Below are positions 54,318-62,014 of a DNA stretch of 64,000 nt, one piece after another (positions within the stretch are counted from its first letter, which is position 1; every line of letters begins with the position of its first letter). A program made the position numbers and the translations under genes. A model generated the notes under the pieces. That model saw only the letters and a list, made by a program, of their open reading frames with translations. It was not told the DNA's origin and searched no databases. The DNA comes from Paenarthrobacter sp. GOM3 (lineage in GTDB: Bacteria; Actinomycetota; Actinomycetes; Actinomycetales; Micrococcaceae), in the NCBI RefSeq assembly GCF_018215265.2, contig NZ_CP136562.1, forward strand, positions 4,092,001-4,156,000. The letters run 5' to 3'.

Positions 54318-55382
54318 CTACGGCAGGCTCAGGATCTCCCCGAGATCGTAATCCGCAGGCTCCTCCAACTGCGCGTAGGTGCAGCTTTCCGGAGTCCTGT
54401 CCGGCCGCCACCGGCGGAACTGCGTGGTGTGGCGGAACCTGTCGCCCTCCATGTAGTCGTACGCCACTTCGATCACGAGCTCGGGGCGCAGTGGCACAAA
54501 CGAGAAGTCCTTACCCCCGCTCCACCTGCTTTGCGCACCTGGCATCCGCGAACCACCGGCAGTTTCGTCCTGCTTGGCCCACTCGCCCCACGGATGATCG
54601 CCAAGATCCACCTGGTACGGCTCAAGCTCGGCAACCAGCGCTTCACGCTTGGCCATGGGGAACGATGCCACCACCCCCACATGGTGCAGCCGACCGGCGT
54701 CGTCGTGAAGCCCCAACAGCATGGAACCCACCACTTTGGCAGTCTTGTGCCAGCGGAAACCGGCAACCACACAGTCCGCCGTCCGAACATGCTTGGTCTT
54801 GAACATCACACGCTTATTTGGTTGATAGGTTCCACCCAGCGGCTTGGACAGAATTCCATCCAGGCCCGCGCCCTCCAACTGCACGAACCACTCCTTGGCC
54901 CGCTCGAGGTCCGTTACTGCTGGAGTGACGTAGACAGGCGGTTCGGCCTTGGCAAGCGCGGATTCCAGGATGGCCCGGCGCTCCGAGAACGGCTTGCCCA
55001 TCAGGTCTTCCTCGCCCAAGGCCAGGATGTCGAACGCGATCATGGAGGACGGCGTTTTCTCGGCCAGCATCCTGACCCTGCTGTCGGCGGGGTGGATCCG
55101 TTGTTGGAGGACCTCGAATTCCAGCCTGTTGCCCTCGATCAGCACGATTTCGCCGTCGATCACGCACTTCTCCGGCAGATTCTTCCTCAGCGCCTCAACC
55201 AGCTCGGGAAAGTAGCGCGTCATGGGCTTCTCGTTGCGGCTGCCCAGAATGACCTCGTCACCGTCCTTGAAGACGATGGTTCGGAACCCATCCCACTTGG
55301 GCTCGTAGTGCCCCACGTCGGGGATGTCCGGAACTGATTTGGCAAGCATGGGCGAGACGGGCGGCATCACTGGCAGGTCCAT
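54318..55382 (-). CDS. ligC: ATP-dependent DNA ligase (LigC-type)
   Basis: 354-residue ligase with a nucleotidyltransferase domain and OB fold. Motif I is HYEPKWDGFRTIVFKDGDE, with the adenylated Lys29; others are VIDGEIVLIEG (motif III), FDILALGEEDL, GLDGILSKPLGGTYQPNKRV (motif IV), and KTKHVRTADCVVAGFRWHKT (motif V). It lacks the polymerase and nuclease domains of LigD and the N-terminal domain of LigB, which fits LigC, a repair or back-up ligase in actinobacteria. No ku or primase gene is in this window. Confidence 0.9.
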   Translation of the reverse strand: MDLPVMPPVSPMLAKSVPDIPDVGHYEPKWDGFRTIVFKDGDEVILGSRNEKPMTRYFPELVEALRKNLPEKCVIDGEIVLIEGNRLEFEVLQQRIHPADSRVRMLAEKTPSSMIAFDILALGEEDLMGKPFSERRAILESALAKAEPPVYVTPAVTDLERAKEWFVQLEGAGLDGILSKPLGGTYQPNKRVMFKTKHVRTADCVVAGFRWHKTAKVVGSMLLGLHDDAGRLHHVGVVASFPMAKREALVAELEPYQVDLGDHPWGEWAKQDETAGGSRMPGAQSRWSGGKDFSFVPLRPELVIEVAYDYMEGDRFRHTTQFRRWRPDRTPESCTYAQLEEPADYDLGEILSLP

Positions 55383-55535
55383 AGGAAATGTCTACCCTGC
55401 CGTCGGACGCCGAAGCTAGTCTTAGGCGGTGGATATCTTGGCCGTTTTGGCGGCAGTACTCGGAGTTCCAGTGCTCCCGCGCCGGCCCCGAAGCCTAGGC
55501 GCCCAGAGCCTCCCGCGTAGCTCGACGTACCGTCC

Positions 55536-55551
55536 GTTACATTAATGTGAC
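55536..55551 (-). promoter_or_regulatory. MtrA-like box upstream of the riboswitch
   Basis: On the minus strand GTCACA-N5-GTAACG is a tandem direct repeat of the kind recognised by the actinobacterial response regulator MtrA. It lies about 60 bp upstream of the riboswitch. Read on the plus strand it is also an imperfect palindrome. Tentative. Confidence 0.35.
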
Positions 55552-55597
55552 TTTACTTTCCGGCTCATGTACCGTCGTAGGGCGACCCGTATCTCCG

Positions 55598-55766
55598 CTG
55601 GGCCGCTTCCGGATTGACGCCGAGCTCTGCCGCAATCCGGGATCCGCCAGACCCGCGGCAGAGGCGGGGGACCCACAGTTCCCGGGCTTGTTTCCAAGCC
55701 CTCGGGGTGAAGCCGCTGAGGCGGCCGGACGGCCTCGTCCGAACCCGACAGCTAACCTCGAAGGCG
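55598..55766 (+). promoter_or_regulatory. Cyclic di-AMP riboswitch (ydaO/yuaA type)
   Basis: The leader carries the hallmarks of the ydaO/yuaA class: a purine-rich GGGGGACCC segment near 55666, GGGGTGAAGCCGC near 55704, and the invariant 3' part GAACCCGACAGCTAACCTCG followed by AAGGCG near 55741-55766. The intervening segments can form the expected helices (for example GGGCTTG...CAAGCCC and CGGCC...GGCCT). Binding of c-di-AMP usually turns expression off; in actinobacteria these leaders precede cell-wall genes. The next start codon is 17 bp beyond. The remaining part of this 400-bp gap (55383-55597) shows only promoter-like sequence. Confidence 0.82.
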
Positions 55767-55782
55767 TTGAGAGGCAACCACC

Positions 55783-56850
55783 ATGTCCCCAACCATGGAT
55801 CAGCCGCGCCGCGCCCACATCGAACGCGAGCGCACCAAGCCAACCGGACGCCGTCGGGCCGAACCCAGCGGATCCCCCACCGGACAAGCAACAGCGCCTG
55901 AGGCACCAAGCACGACGCCGGAACCCGCCGCCGCTGCCACGCCCACCACGCGCGCGGCCGCCCGCGCTGCGGAGCGGGAACGGGCAGCCCGGGCTGAAGC
56001 CGAACCCGCAGAACCGGCCACCGCCGCGATCCCGGCAGTACAGGCAGCCCAAGCCGCGGCTCCGAGGTCGACCACGCCGGGCCCTCCCACGGCAGCCCTC
56101 CCCGTAGTGGCCGTTAGCAGGAAGGCACCTACTCCCAGTCCGGCCAGGACTGGCTTTGGATCTACGGGCTCGTTCAACCGTGAACCACAGTCCGTGCTTA
56201 GGAAGGCCGCCTCGGTCAAGCACATGAGCCAGCGCATGGCCGTGGTCGCCGGCGCCGTCGGACTGGTCCTTACGGCAGGAGGCCTCGGCCAAGCACTTGA
56301 GCTGCCGTTCTTCGGCCATGAAACGCCAGCCAAGGATGCGAGCGCCCGGGGCGACCGGCAGTCGGCTTCAGCTGCGCCGGGGCCTCGCGCTTCCTATTCC
56401 ACCGCGTCTTCGCCGTCGGCCTCGGCCGCGGCAGCGCCAACAGCTTCCTCCTCATCCGCAGCCGGCCAGCCGGCGACTGTCCCGGAGGCACCTTCTGCAG
56501 TGTCGCCGTCGTCGGTTCCGGCCCCGCACGTCTCGCTTGCGGCCCCTGTGTGGGTACCTTCGGCAGCGCCGTCGGCAGCCAACCCTGCGCCCGGTGCCAC
56601 CGCGGCAGTCCCGACGCAGCCTGCCCCGGCTCCCACCGATGTGCCCGCCGATACGATCACCACGGCCCCGTCTCCGGTCCCGACAACCACGCCCGCGCCG
56701 ACCGTCACCCCCACGCCGACGCCCACGCCGACGCCGACCCAGACATCCAAGCCGCGCCCCACCGGAAACCCCAACGCCGGTACCAACCCGCAATCCACTG
56801 GAACGGCCCTCGACACGATCCTGGACGCGGCCAAGAAAGTAGTGAAATGA
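55783..56850 (+). CDS. Pro/Ala-rich single-pass membrane protein under c-di-AMP riboswitch
   Basis: 355-residue protein with three parts: a charged, disordered cytoplasmic segment (1-150) rich in Arg, Ala and Pro; one membrane helix (about 153-171, VVAGAVGLVLTAGGLGQAL); and an extracellular region of low complexity, rich in Ala, Ser, Pro and Thr with a TPTPTP tract near residue 310. No catalytic domain is visible, in contrast to the hydrolases and Rpf proteins usually behind this riboswitch. The C-terminus (ALDTILDAAKKVVK) is amphipathic. It may anchor or span the cell wall. Codon use matches its neighbours. Confidence 0.82.
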   Translation: MSPTMDQPRRAHIERERTKPTGRRRAEPSGSPTGQATAPEAPSTTPEPAAAATPTTRAAARAAERERAARAEAEPAEPATAAIPAVQAAQAAAPRSTTPGPPTAALPVVAVSRKAPTPSPARTGFGSTGSFNREPQSVLRKAASVKHMSQRMAVVAGAVGLVLTAGGLGQALELPFFGHETPAKDASARGDRQSASAAPGPRASYSTASSPSASAAAAPTASSSSAAGQPATVPEAPSAVSPSSVPAPHVSLAAPVWVPSAAPSAANPAPGATAAVPTQPAPAPTDVPADTITTAPSPVPTTTPAPTVTPTPTPTPTPTQTSKPRPTGNPNAGTNPQSTGTALDTILDAAKKVVK

Positions 56851-57018
56851 GCACGCGGCTACCCCGCACGGCAACGCCCGTCGGCTGGCATGGCCGGTAC
56901 TGCACCAGCAGCCGGACCGCTACCTTTCGGCGAAGGATGGGCCGGTGGAGCTGCCAGCGTCTGAGGCGTTTTTAGCGGTCCGATGCCGGCAACCCGGGAA
57001 CCCGCGCGCGCAGGTCGC

Positions 57019-58233
57019 CTAGATCCTGGGGCGCCGTGCCCAGCGGTGGGCCTTTAGTGCCGCGTGCAGTTCAAGCCGGATCGCGCCACTCAACGGGTCA
57101 GCCCCGATGAGCTGGCGGATCCGGCCGAGCCGGTTGTAGATGCTGCTCCTGTGCAGGTGGAGCTTCACTGCGACATCCCGGACGGAACTGTCATTGTCGT
57201 AGAGCAACTCCAGGACCGGCAGGAGCTCGCCGTTCCTGTCCTGGTCCTCCAACGTCCTGTAGTGGACCGATCCGGTGTCATCCCAGCCACCGGGCGCCAA
57301 CAGGCGATCGAAAAGCTGGTAGACGCCTACTGCCCGGCTTTCCACGAGCTCGCCCAGCGGCAGGTCCACCGCGGCAGCCTGGGCCGCCACCTTGGACTGG
57401 CGGTACGCACCAGCGAGCTGCCGGATTACCTGGAATGGTTCGCTGATGCCCAGGATGACCCGGTCCACGGTCCTTCCGGCCCGCTTGGCGAGCTCCAGTT
57501 GATAGTGCACCAGCACCTGCGCATGGTCAGCCCGCCCGCCGGATTCCCGGAACAGGACCACCGAATGCGTCTCCGTTCCGGCACTGAACAGGGCAGCATT
57601 GACACCGATCGTGGACTGCAGCGCCGCGGAGCGGTGGGTCAGGGTTGCCGCAATGGGGTCGACGGCGGATCCGGCACCGTCCGGGTCCAGGATGGTCACC
57701 AGTTGCCACGGACCCCGCCCTTGGATTTCCTTCCACCCGGCAACGGCAGCCACCGCGTTGGATTCACCGTTGCAAGCGGAAAGGAACTCCTGTTCGCGGC
57801 GGCGCCGAAACTCCGATTCGGCCGTGTTTGAGTCAAGGAGCAGCCCCGCCAGCAGGTCCAGTTCGTCCCGTACGCCGGGCAATTCGGCGAGTATCGCCGT
57901 CGCGCTTTGCTCTTCGACATCCAGTTGCACCCACAGGTAGCCGACGCGGAATCCGCGGACCAGGAGTGGGACGCAGACCCTGCCCAACATCCCCAGTTCA
58001 TCGTTGGCGGGGACTACCACTGGGCGCACTGCCGTGGAGATGCCGTGGGAGAGCTGCCATGCGCTGACGTCGGTGGGGACGCGCTTGCTGAGCAGGAAGT
58101 TTACCCGGACGCGGTCGGCGTGCGACTGGTTGGAGCTGTAGGCGAGGAGGACGCCGTCGAGGTCTTCCAGTGACAAGCCGCGGCCGAGCTTCAGCGCGAC
58201 GCGTTCAACAATCTGTTCCACGTCCTGCTGCAT
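57019..58233 (-). CDS. PucR/CdaR family transcriptional regulator, probable regulator of ald
   Basis: 404-residue PucR-type regulator. The C-terminal HTH-30 domain has NGELLPVLELLYDNDSSVRD followed by VAVKLHLHRSSIYNRLGRIR, the hallmark of the family; the N-terminal and central parts have the GGDEF-like/CdaR sensing fold. The start at 58233 has GGAG directly before it; the frame stays open 498 bp further upstream across the divergent promoter and ald, which is not credible as coding. It is divergent from alanine dehydrogenase and probably activates it. Confidence 0.87.
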   Translation of the reverse strand: MQQDVEQIVERVALKLGRGLSLEDLDGVLLAYSSNQSHADRVRVNFLLSKRVPTDVSAWQLSHGISTAVRPVVVPANDELGMLGRVCVPLLVRGFRVGYLWVQLDVEEQSATAILAELPGVRDELDLLAGLLLDSNTAESEFRRRREQEFLSACNGESNAVAAVAGWKEIQGRGPWQLVTILDPDGAGSAVDPIAATLTHRSAALQSTIGVNAALFSAGTETHSVVLFRESGGRADHAQVLVHYQLELAKRAGRTVDRVILGISEPFQVIRQLAGAYRQSKVAAQAAAVDLPLGELVESRAVGVYQLFDRLLAPGGWDDTGSVHYRTLEDQDRNGELLPVLELLYDNDSSVRDVAVKLHLHRSSIYNRLGRIRQLIGADPLSGAIRLELHAALKAHRWARRPRI

Positions 58234-58276
58234 CTCCAAAGCGTACCAACAGGAGGCGACACCTGACGCTCCAGTC

Positions 58277-58292
58277 CTCGACAAATGTCGAG
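58277..58292. promoter_or_regulatory. Palindrome in the pucR-ald promoter region
   Basis: CTCGACAAATGTCGAG is a perfect 16-bp palindrome, 44 bp upstream of the regulator start and about 150 bp before ald. It is the best candidate operator for the PucR protein. Confidence 0.6.
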
Positions 58293-58443
58293 TCCACGTG
58301 AAGAAGATCGTTGAATTTCCGGGCTTTAAGCACTGACCTCCGCCGGCATTCCATGTCGCCTGCCTCACAGCCGGATTTATTCTGGAATCACAGCCCGCAG
58401 CAAATTTTTCGGCCGAACAGGCCGCTAACGATGGAGCCAGCAA

Positions 58444-59562
58444 ATGATCATCGGCGTCCCCAAAGAAATCAAGAACAACGAGTTCCGCGTAGCCATCACG
58501 GCCGCCGGTGTCCACGAGTTCCGCACCCACGGACACACCGTCCTGGTTGAGCGCGGCGCAGGACTGGGCTCGGGCATCACCGACGAGGAATACTCGATTG
58601 CCGGCGCCGAAATCGTCAACGAAGCCGATGACGTGTGGGGCCGCGCTGACATGGTCATGAAGGTCAAGGAACCCATCGCGGCCGAGTACCACCGCTTCCG
58701 CAAGGGCCTGATCCTCTTCACCTACCTGCACCTCGCTGCTGAGCCCGAACTCACCGCCGAGCTCATCAACTCCGGCGTGACGGCCATCGCCTACGAAACC
58801 GTGCAGGAAGGCCGCACCCTTCCGCTGCTCGCCCCGATGTCAGAGGTTGCAGGCCGCCTGTCCGTCGTGGTCGGCGCTTCCTCGCTGATGGCTCCGGCCG
58901 GCGGCAAGGGCGTCCTGCTGGGCGGCGTACCGGGTGTCCGTCCGGCCAAGGTTGTTGTCCTCGGCGCCGGCGTTGCGGGAACCAACGCCGCTGCCATGGC
59001 GCTGGGCCTCGGTGCCGATGTCACCATCATGGACATCAACATCAACCGGCTGCGCGAACTCGACGCCCTCTACCAGGGCCGCCTGAAGACCGTTGCCTCC
59101 AACGCCTACGAGATCGAGAAGTCAGTCATCGACGCAGATCTCGTGATCGGCTCCGTCCTGATCCCGGGTGCCAAGGCTCCCAAGCTGGTCACCAACGAAC
59201 TCGTCTCCCGCATGAAGCCGGGATCGGTCCTGGTGGACATCGCCGTTGACCAGGGCGGCTGCTTCGAGGACACGCACCCCACCACCCACCAGGAACCGAC
59301 GTACAAGGTCCACAACTCGATCTTCTACTGCGTTGCCAACATGCCTGGCGCCGTTCCGAACACCTCCACGTACGCACTGACCAACGTCACCCTGCGCTAC
59401 GCCGTGGCACTGGCCAACCTGGGCGTCAAGGCCGCTTTCGACCGCGACCCCGCCCTCGCAGCCGGCCTCAACATCGCCGGTGGCCACGTGGCACACCACT
59501 CCGTTTCCGAGGCGCACAACCTGCCGCTCGTGAACGACTGGCACAGCCTGGTTTCCGCCTAG
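58444..59562 (+). CDS. ald: Alanine dehydrogenase
   Basis: NAD-dependent reversible deamination of L-alanine to pyruvate and ammonia. 372 residues, the family length. Substrate-binding residues Arg15 and Lys75 (MKVKEP), catalytic His96 (TYLHLA) and Asp269 ([13 protein letters not shown]) are all present; the Rossmann motif is [20 protein letters not shown] (about 170-189), and [20 protein letters not shown] is typical of the N-terminal domain. Followed by a palindromic terminator. Confidence 0.96.
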   Translation: MIIGVPKEIKNNEFRVAITAAGVHEFRTHGHTVLVERGAGLGSGITDEEYSIAGAEIVNEADDVWGRADMVMKVKEPIAAEYHRFRKGLILFTYLHLAAEPELTAELINSGVTAIAYETVQEGRTLPLLAPMSEVAGRLSVVVGASSLMAPAGGKGVLLGGVPGVRPAKVVVLGAGVAGTNAAAMALGLGADVTIMDININRLRELDALYQGRLKTVASNAYEIEKSVIDADLVIGSVLIPGAKAPKLVTNELVSRMKPGSVLVDIAVDQGGCFEDTHPTTHQEPTYKVHNSIFYCVANMPGAVPNTSTYALTNVTLRYAVALANLGVKAAFDRDPALAAGLNIAGGHVAHHSVSEAHNLPLVNDWHSLVSA

Positions 59563-59577
59563 CGTTGACCGTCGTTG

Positions 59578-59617
59578 GCCCGCTGTTTCGTTGCTGCCCA
59601 GCAACGAAACAGCGGGC
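59578..59617. terminator. Palindromic terminator after ald
   Basis: CCCGCTGTTTCGTTGCTG and CAGCAACGAAACAGCGGG form an almost perfect stem with a short loop, followed by CTTTCC. The same palindrome in a variant form occurs at 54263. Confidence 0.85.
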
Positions 59618-59643
59618 TTTCCACGTATTAGCGGCCGAGTCGT

Positions 59644-60357
59644 CTACGGCGTGTTCGGAACCTTCGGAACTGCGTGAGAGGGAACAGGCACAGGGAGGTC
59701 CGACGGGCGGAGCTGTGATGGATCGATAGTGGACGGATCGATGGCAGGCGGCGTCACGGGTACCACCGGGGGCGCGGGAATAACGCCCTTGCCTGGCACA
59801 TCGCGCTGGGGAGCCTTGGGGGTTTGCGATGGTACCGCCCCGCCAGGCTGCGGAACGCCAGCAGGGACTCCCGGGGCCGAAGACACCGGGGCCGGTACTG
59901 GCTGGCTCTGCGAAGGAGTCGGCTGGGCTTCTTCCAGTGGTGGCTGCGGGCTCGAACCGCCCGGGGCGCCTTGCTGGGGAGCATGCCCGGAGCCCGGAAC
60001 CAACTGCGAGGCCACCGATCCGATTGCTGCCCCAAGATGCTGGAAAGCACCCGGGATTCCGCCCTCGGACGCGGCCGCTGCCGTGGCACCGCCGGCCAAG
60101 GAGACAACGACAGCCAAGCCCGCGATGGCTGCGCGGCGCTTGTTCCGTCTCCGCACGGCCAGCTCGTCGCGCACAGCGGGTTCTGCGACCATCAGCGCCC
60201 GGACTGCTTCCGACGGCGAAGGCGCTGTGGCCGCCAGTGAGCGGAGTTCGAGCAGTTCGGCGCGGATCCCGGCGTCGCCTTCCAAGCCGGAACCGGCCAA
60301 CAGGTGGTCGATCGCGTCCGCGTCGTTACGCCCGTGCGGCGGAAAGTGTTCGCTCAT
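59644..60357 (-). CDS. Anti-sigma factor-like single-pass membrane protein
   Basis: 237-residue protein directly behind an ECF sigma factor with an ATGA overlap. Cytoplasmic part 1-75 (AIDHLLAGSGLEGDAGIRAE, LLELRSLAATAPSPSEAVRA) is short and helical, then one membrane helix (about 76-96, AAIAGLAVVVSLAGGATAAA), then a Pro/Gly/Gln-rich outer part of 140 residues. Position and topology fit an anti-sigma factor with a Pro-rich extracytoplasmic part, like RsdA. There is no zinc-binding HxxxCxxC motif. Confidence 0.72.
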   Translation of the reverse strand: MSEHFPPHGRNDADAIDHLLAGSGLEGDAGIRAELLELRSLAATAPSPSEAVRALMVAEPAVRDELAVRRRNKRRAAIAGLAVVVSLAGGATAAAASEGGIPGAFQHLGAAIGSVASQLVPGSGHAPQQGAPGGSSPQPPLEEAQPTPSQSQPVPAPVSSAPGVPAGVPQPGGAVPSQTPKAPQRDVPGKGVIPAPPVVPVTPPAIDPSTIDPSQLRPSDLPVPVPSHAVPKVPNTP

Positions 60358-60905
60358 GATGTGCCGTTCGATCGTTGTGCCCGTTTTTTCAGTGCGGCCA
60401 ATGCCCTGCGCTGCAACTGCTTCACTGCTCCTTGCGACTTGCCCATGATGGCCGCTGTCTCCTCAACGGAGAGGTCGGCAACGACCCTCAGCGCAAGCAC
60501 TTCCCGGTAGTCGTCCGCGAGGCCCTCCAGGAGGTCCGAAACCCCCAGGCCAGCGGCCCGCCCGAACGCCTGGTCCTCGGCCGACGGGGCGCGTCGGCCG
60601 TCCAGGTCCGGCTCGTAGGGGGTGGAACCGGGTGTTCGTGCACGCTTGCGGTAATGGTCCACCATGCGGGCGTGGGCGATGGAGAACAACAGGGACTTTG
60701 CCCCTCGGAGCCCGCCTTGAAGGGTTTCCAGCTGGGGATGGAGGGCCAGGAAAACGTCCTGCGTGACGGCCTCGGGGTCGTCCACGCCCCGGGCGCGGAG
60801 GTAGCCGAAGACGGGCCCCGCGAAGCTGTTATAGGCAGCCGTGAAGAGCAGTGCGGGGTCGTCCTGATCCGCCTGCACATATTCATCAGCCAAAGGGTCA
60901 AGCAC
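60354..60905 (-). CDS. ECF-type RNA polymerase sigma factor
   Basis: 183-residue sigma-70 family member. Region 2 is FTAAYNSFAGPVFGYLRARG through VTQDVFLALHP and LLFSIAHARMVDHYRKR; region 4 is LADDYREVLALRVVADLSVE, ETAAIMGKSQGAVKQLQRRA. I choose the GTG at 60905 because GGAGG lies nine bases upstream; an in-frame GTG at 60926 is less well placed. It is coupled to the anti-sigma-like gene, and its region resembles the SigD/RsdA arrangement. Confidence 0.87.
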   Translation of the reverse strand: MLDPLADEYVQADQDDPALLFTAAYNSFAGPVFGYLRARGVDDPEAVTQDVFLALHPQLETLQGGLRGAKSLLFSIAHARMVDHYRKRARTPGSTPYEPDLDGRRAPSAEDQAFGRAAGLGVSDLLEGLADDYREVLALRVVADLSVEETAAIMGKSQGAVKQLQRRALAALKKRAQRSNGTS

Positions 60906-60933
60906 CCGTGGACGCCTCCATCCCACGTTACGT

Positions 60934-60968
60934 AGCGGGGCTCCTTGTCCTAAGCCAAGGAGCCCCGC
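60934..60968 (-). terminator. Hairpin between the secreted Ala-rich protein and the sigma gene
   Basis: GCGGGGCTCCTTG and CAAGGAGCCCCGC form a perfect 13-bp stem with an eight-base loop, 24 bp after the upstream stop. There is no T-run on the minus strand, so read-through into the sigma gene may occur; it may act as an attenuator. Confidence 0.65.
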
Positions 60969-60992
60969 CCTTAAACCGTAGCCTCTGCCCGC

Positions 60993-61733
60993 TTAGCGGA
61001 CAGCATCGAGCGGAGCTCCAGGAACGGCCGGAACGTGGCTGGCAACCTGGCCCGGGACCGCAGGTGCAGCGGGGGTGGCGGGCACGGCCGGTACACCTGG
61101 GACAGTCGGCGTCGCGAGCACCGCGGGGGTTGCTGGGACTGCCGGAACTGCGGGCGTTGCCGGCAGTCCGGACCTGGCGGCAGCATCGACGTCGGCGTTT
61201 GCCTTGGCCGAGCCGTCCGCCTTCAGACCCGCGGCCTTGCCGGCGTCGACGACGGCGTGGCAATGCGCCTCAACCTTTGCGTCACCACCCGCGGCGATCG
61301 CCAGGGACTTGAAGCCCGGAACCGTGGTGTCGGACTTCAAGCCGCCATTGAGGAAGGCCGAGCACAGGCCGAAAGCCTCCGGGGAGGTGGCGAGGGCGTG
61401 CTGGGCTGTGGCCTTCGCGTCGGATACAGCGTCGGTGGCCTTTGCTTGGCCAGCCTCGGCAGCGTCGGCGGCCTTTGCCTGCGCGGTCCCGACGGCGTCA
61501 GTCACCTTGGACTTGGCGCTTTCGGCAGTGGCGGCTGCTTCAGAGGTGACTGCTTTGGCGGTGTTCCCGTCGACCGGAGCCGGAGCGCCAACAAGATCGT
61601 GCGCCGTCTGCTGGAAACCGGTGGGGAGCGCTCCGTTGAAGGCAGCTACGCCTGTTCCGCCGGCCGCTACGGCTCCCGCGGCCAGGACGCCCGCGGCGAC
61701 TTTGCTGGTGGCAAGGACAGTGAAAAAGGACAT
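60993..61733 (-). CDS. Ala/Pro-rich exported protein upstream of the sigma factor
   Basis: 246 residues. N-terminal hydrophobic segment (KVAAGVLAAGAVAAGGTGVA) serves as signal or anchor; then an Ala/Lys-rich helical region with repeated (A/S)xAxAADAAEAGQAKATDAV-like units (about 60-110), a short domain with a cysteine pair (LCSAFLNGG, VEAHCHAVVDAGKAAG), and a C-terminal tail of VPATPAVPAVPATPA-type repeats. No known domain. A SigD-like promoter lies about 90 bp upstream, so it may be a target of the ECF factor that follows it. Confidence 0.75.
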   Translation of the reverse strand: MSFFTVLATSKVAAGVLAAGAVAAGGTGVAAFNGALPTGFQQTAHDLVGAPAPVDGNTAKAVTSEAAATAESAKSKVTDAVGTAQAKAADAAEAGQAKATDAVSDAKATAQHALATSPEAFGLCSAFLNGGLKSDTTVPGFKSLAIAAGGDAKVEAHCHAVVDAGKAAGLKADGSAKANADVDAAARSGLPATPAVPAVPATPAVLATPTVPGVPAVPATPAAPAVPGQVASHVPAVPGAPLDAVR

Positions 61734-61823
61734 GAAACCCTCCGAAAAACTTGGGATTGCCCCGGCAGCTGTTGGGTCGCTGCCGGATGATCAATGCACG
61801 GGCATGGCCCGCACACCTCCTAC

Positions 61824-61849
61824 ATCGCTTGGGGCTGCTGCGAGGTTAC
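61824..61849 (-). promoter_or_regulatory. SigD-like ECF promoter of the Ala/Pro-rich protein gene
   Basis: Read on the minus strand, GTAACC is followed after exactly 16 bases by CGATGT. This matches the GTAAC(G/C)-N16-CGAT form known for mycobacterial SigD promoters. A start about seven bases downstream would give a leader of about 85 nt. It suggests autoregulation of the sigma cluster. Confidence 0.5.
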
Positions 61850-62014
61850 TCACTTGGTCAAAGTTTTTCGGCCGGCTTTGTCCACACCGGTAGTTCTCCC
61901 CATGGCAGCCCCAATCCGCAGTAGTTATGCTCGGGAGACACCTGACGCCAAACTGGTCTGCAGGTTTTCTAATGTCGCAACGTTCAGGGGATACGTGATG
62001 GGACTGGTTTGGTA

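Noticed and set aside
55537-56319. Minus-strand open frame across the riboswitch and the Pro-rich gene.
   Set aside because: It would disrupt a well-formed riboswitch leader, and its Gly/Arg-rich product is typical of the antisense of Pro/Ala-rich coding.
56851-57018. Possible remnant of a gene between the Pro-rich protein and the PucR gene.
   Set aside because: Short open stretches occur in two frames but none has a start, ribosome-binding site or recognisable domain.
58234-58731. N-terminal extension of the PucR regulator by 166 residues.
   Set aside because: It would cross the divergent promoter and the start of ald; the family N-terminus begins near residue 1 of the shorter form.
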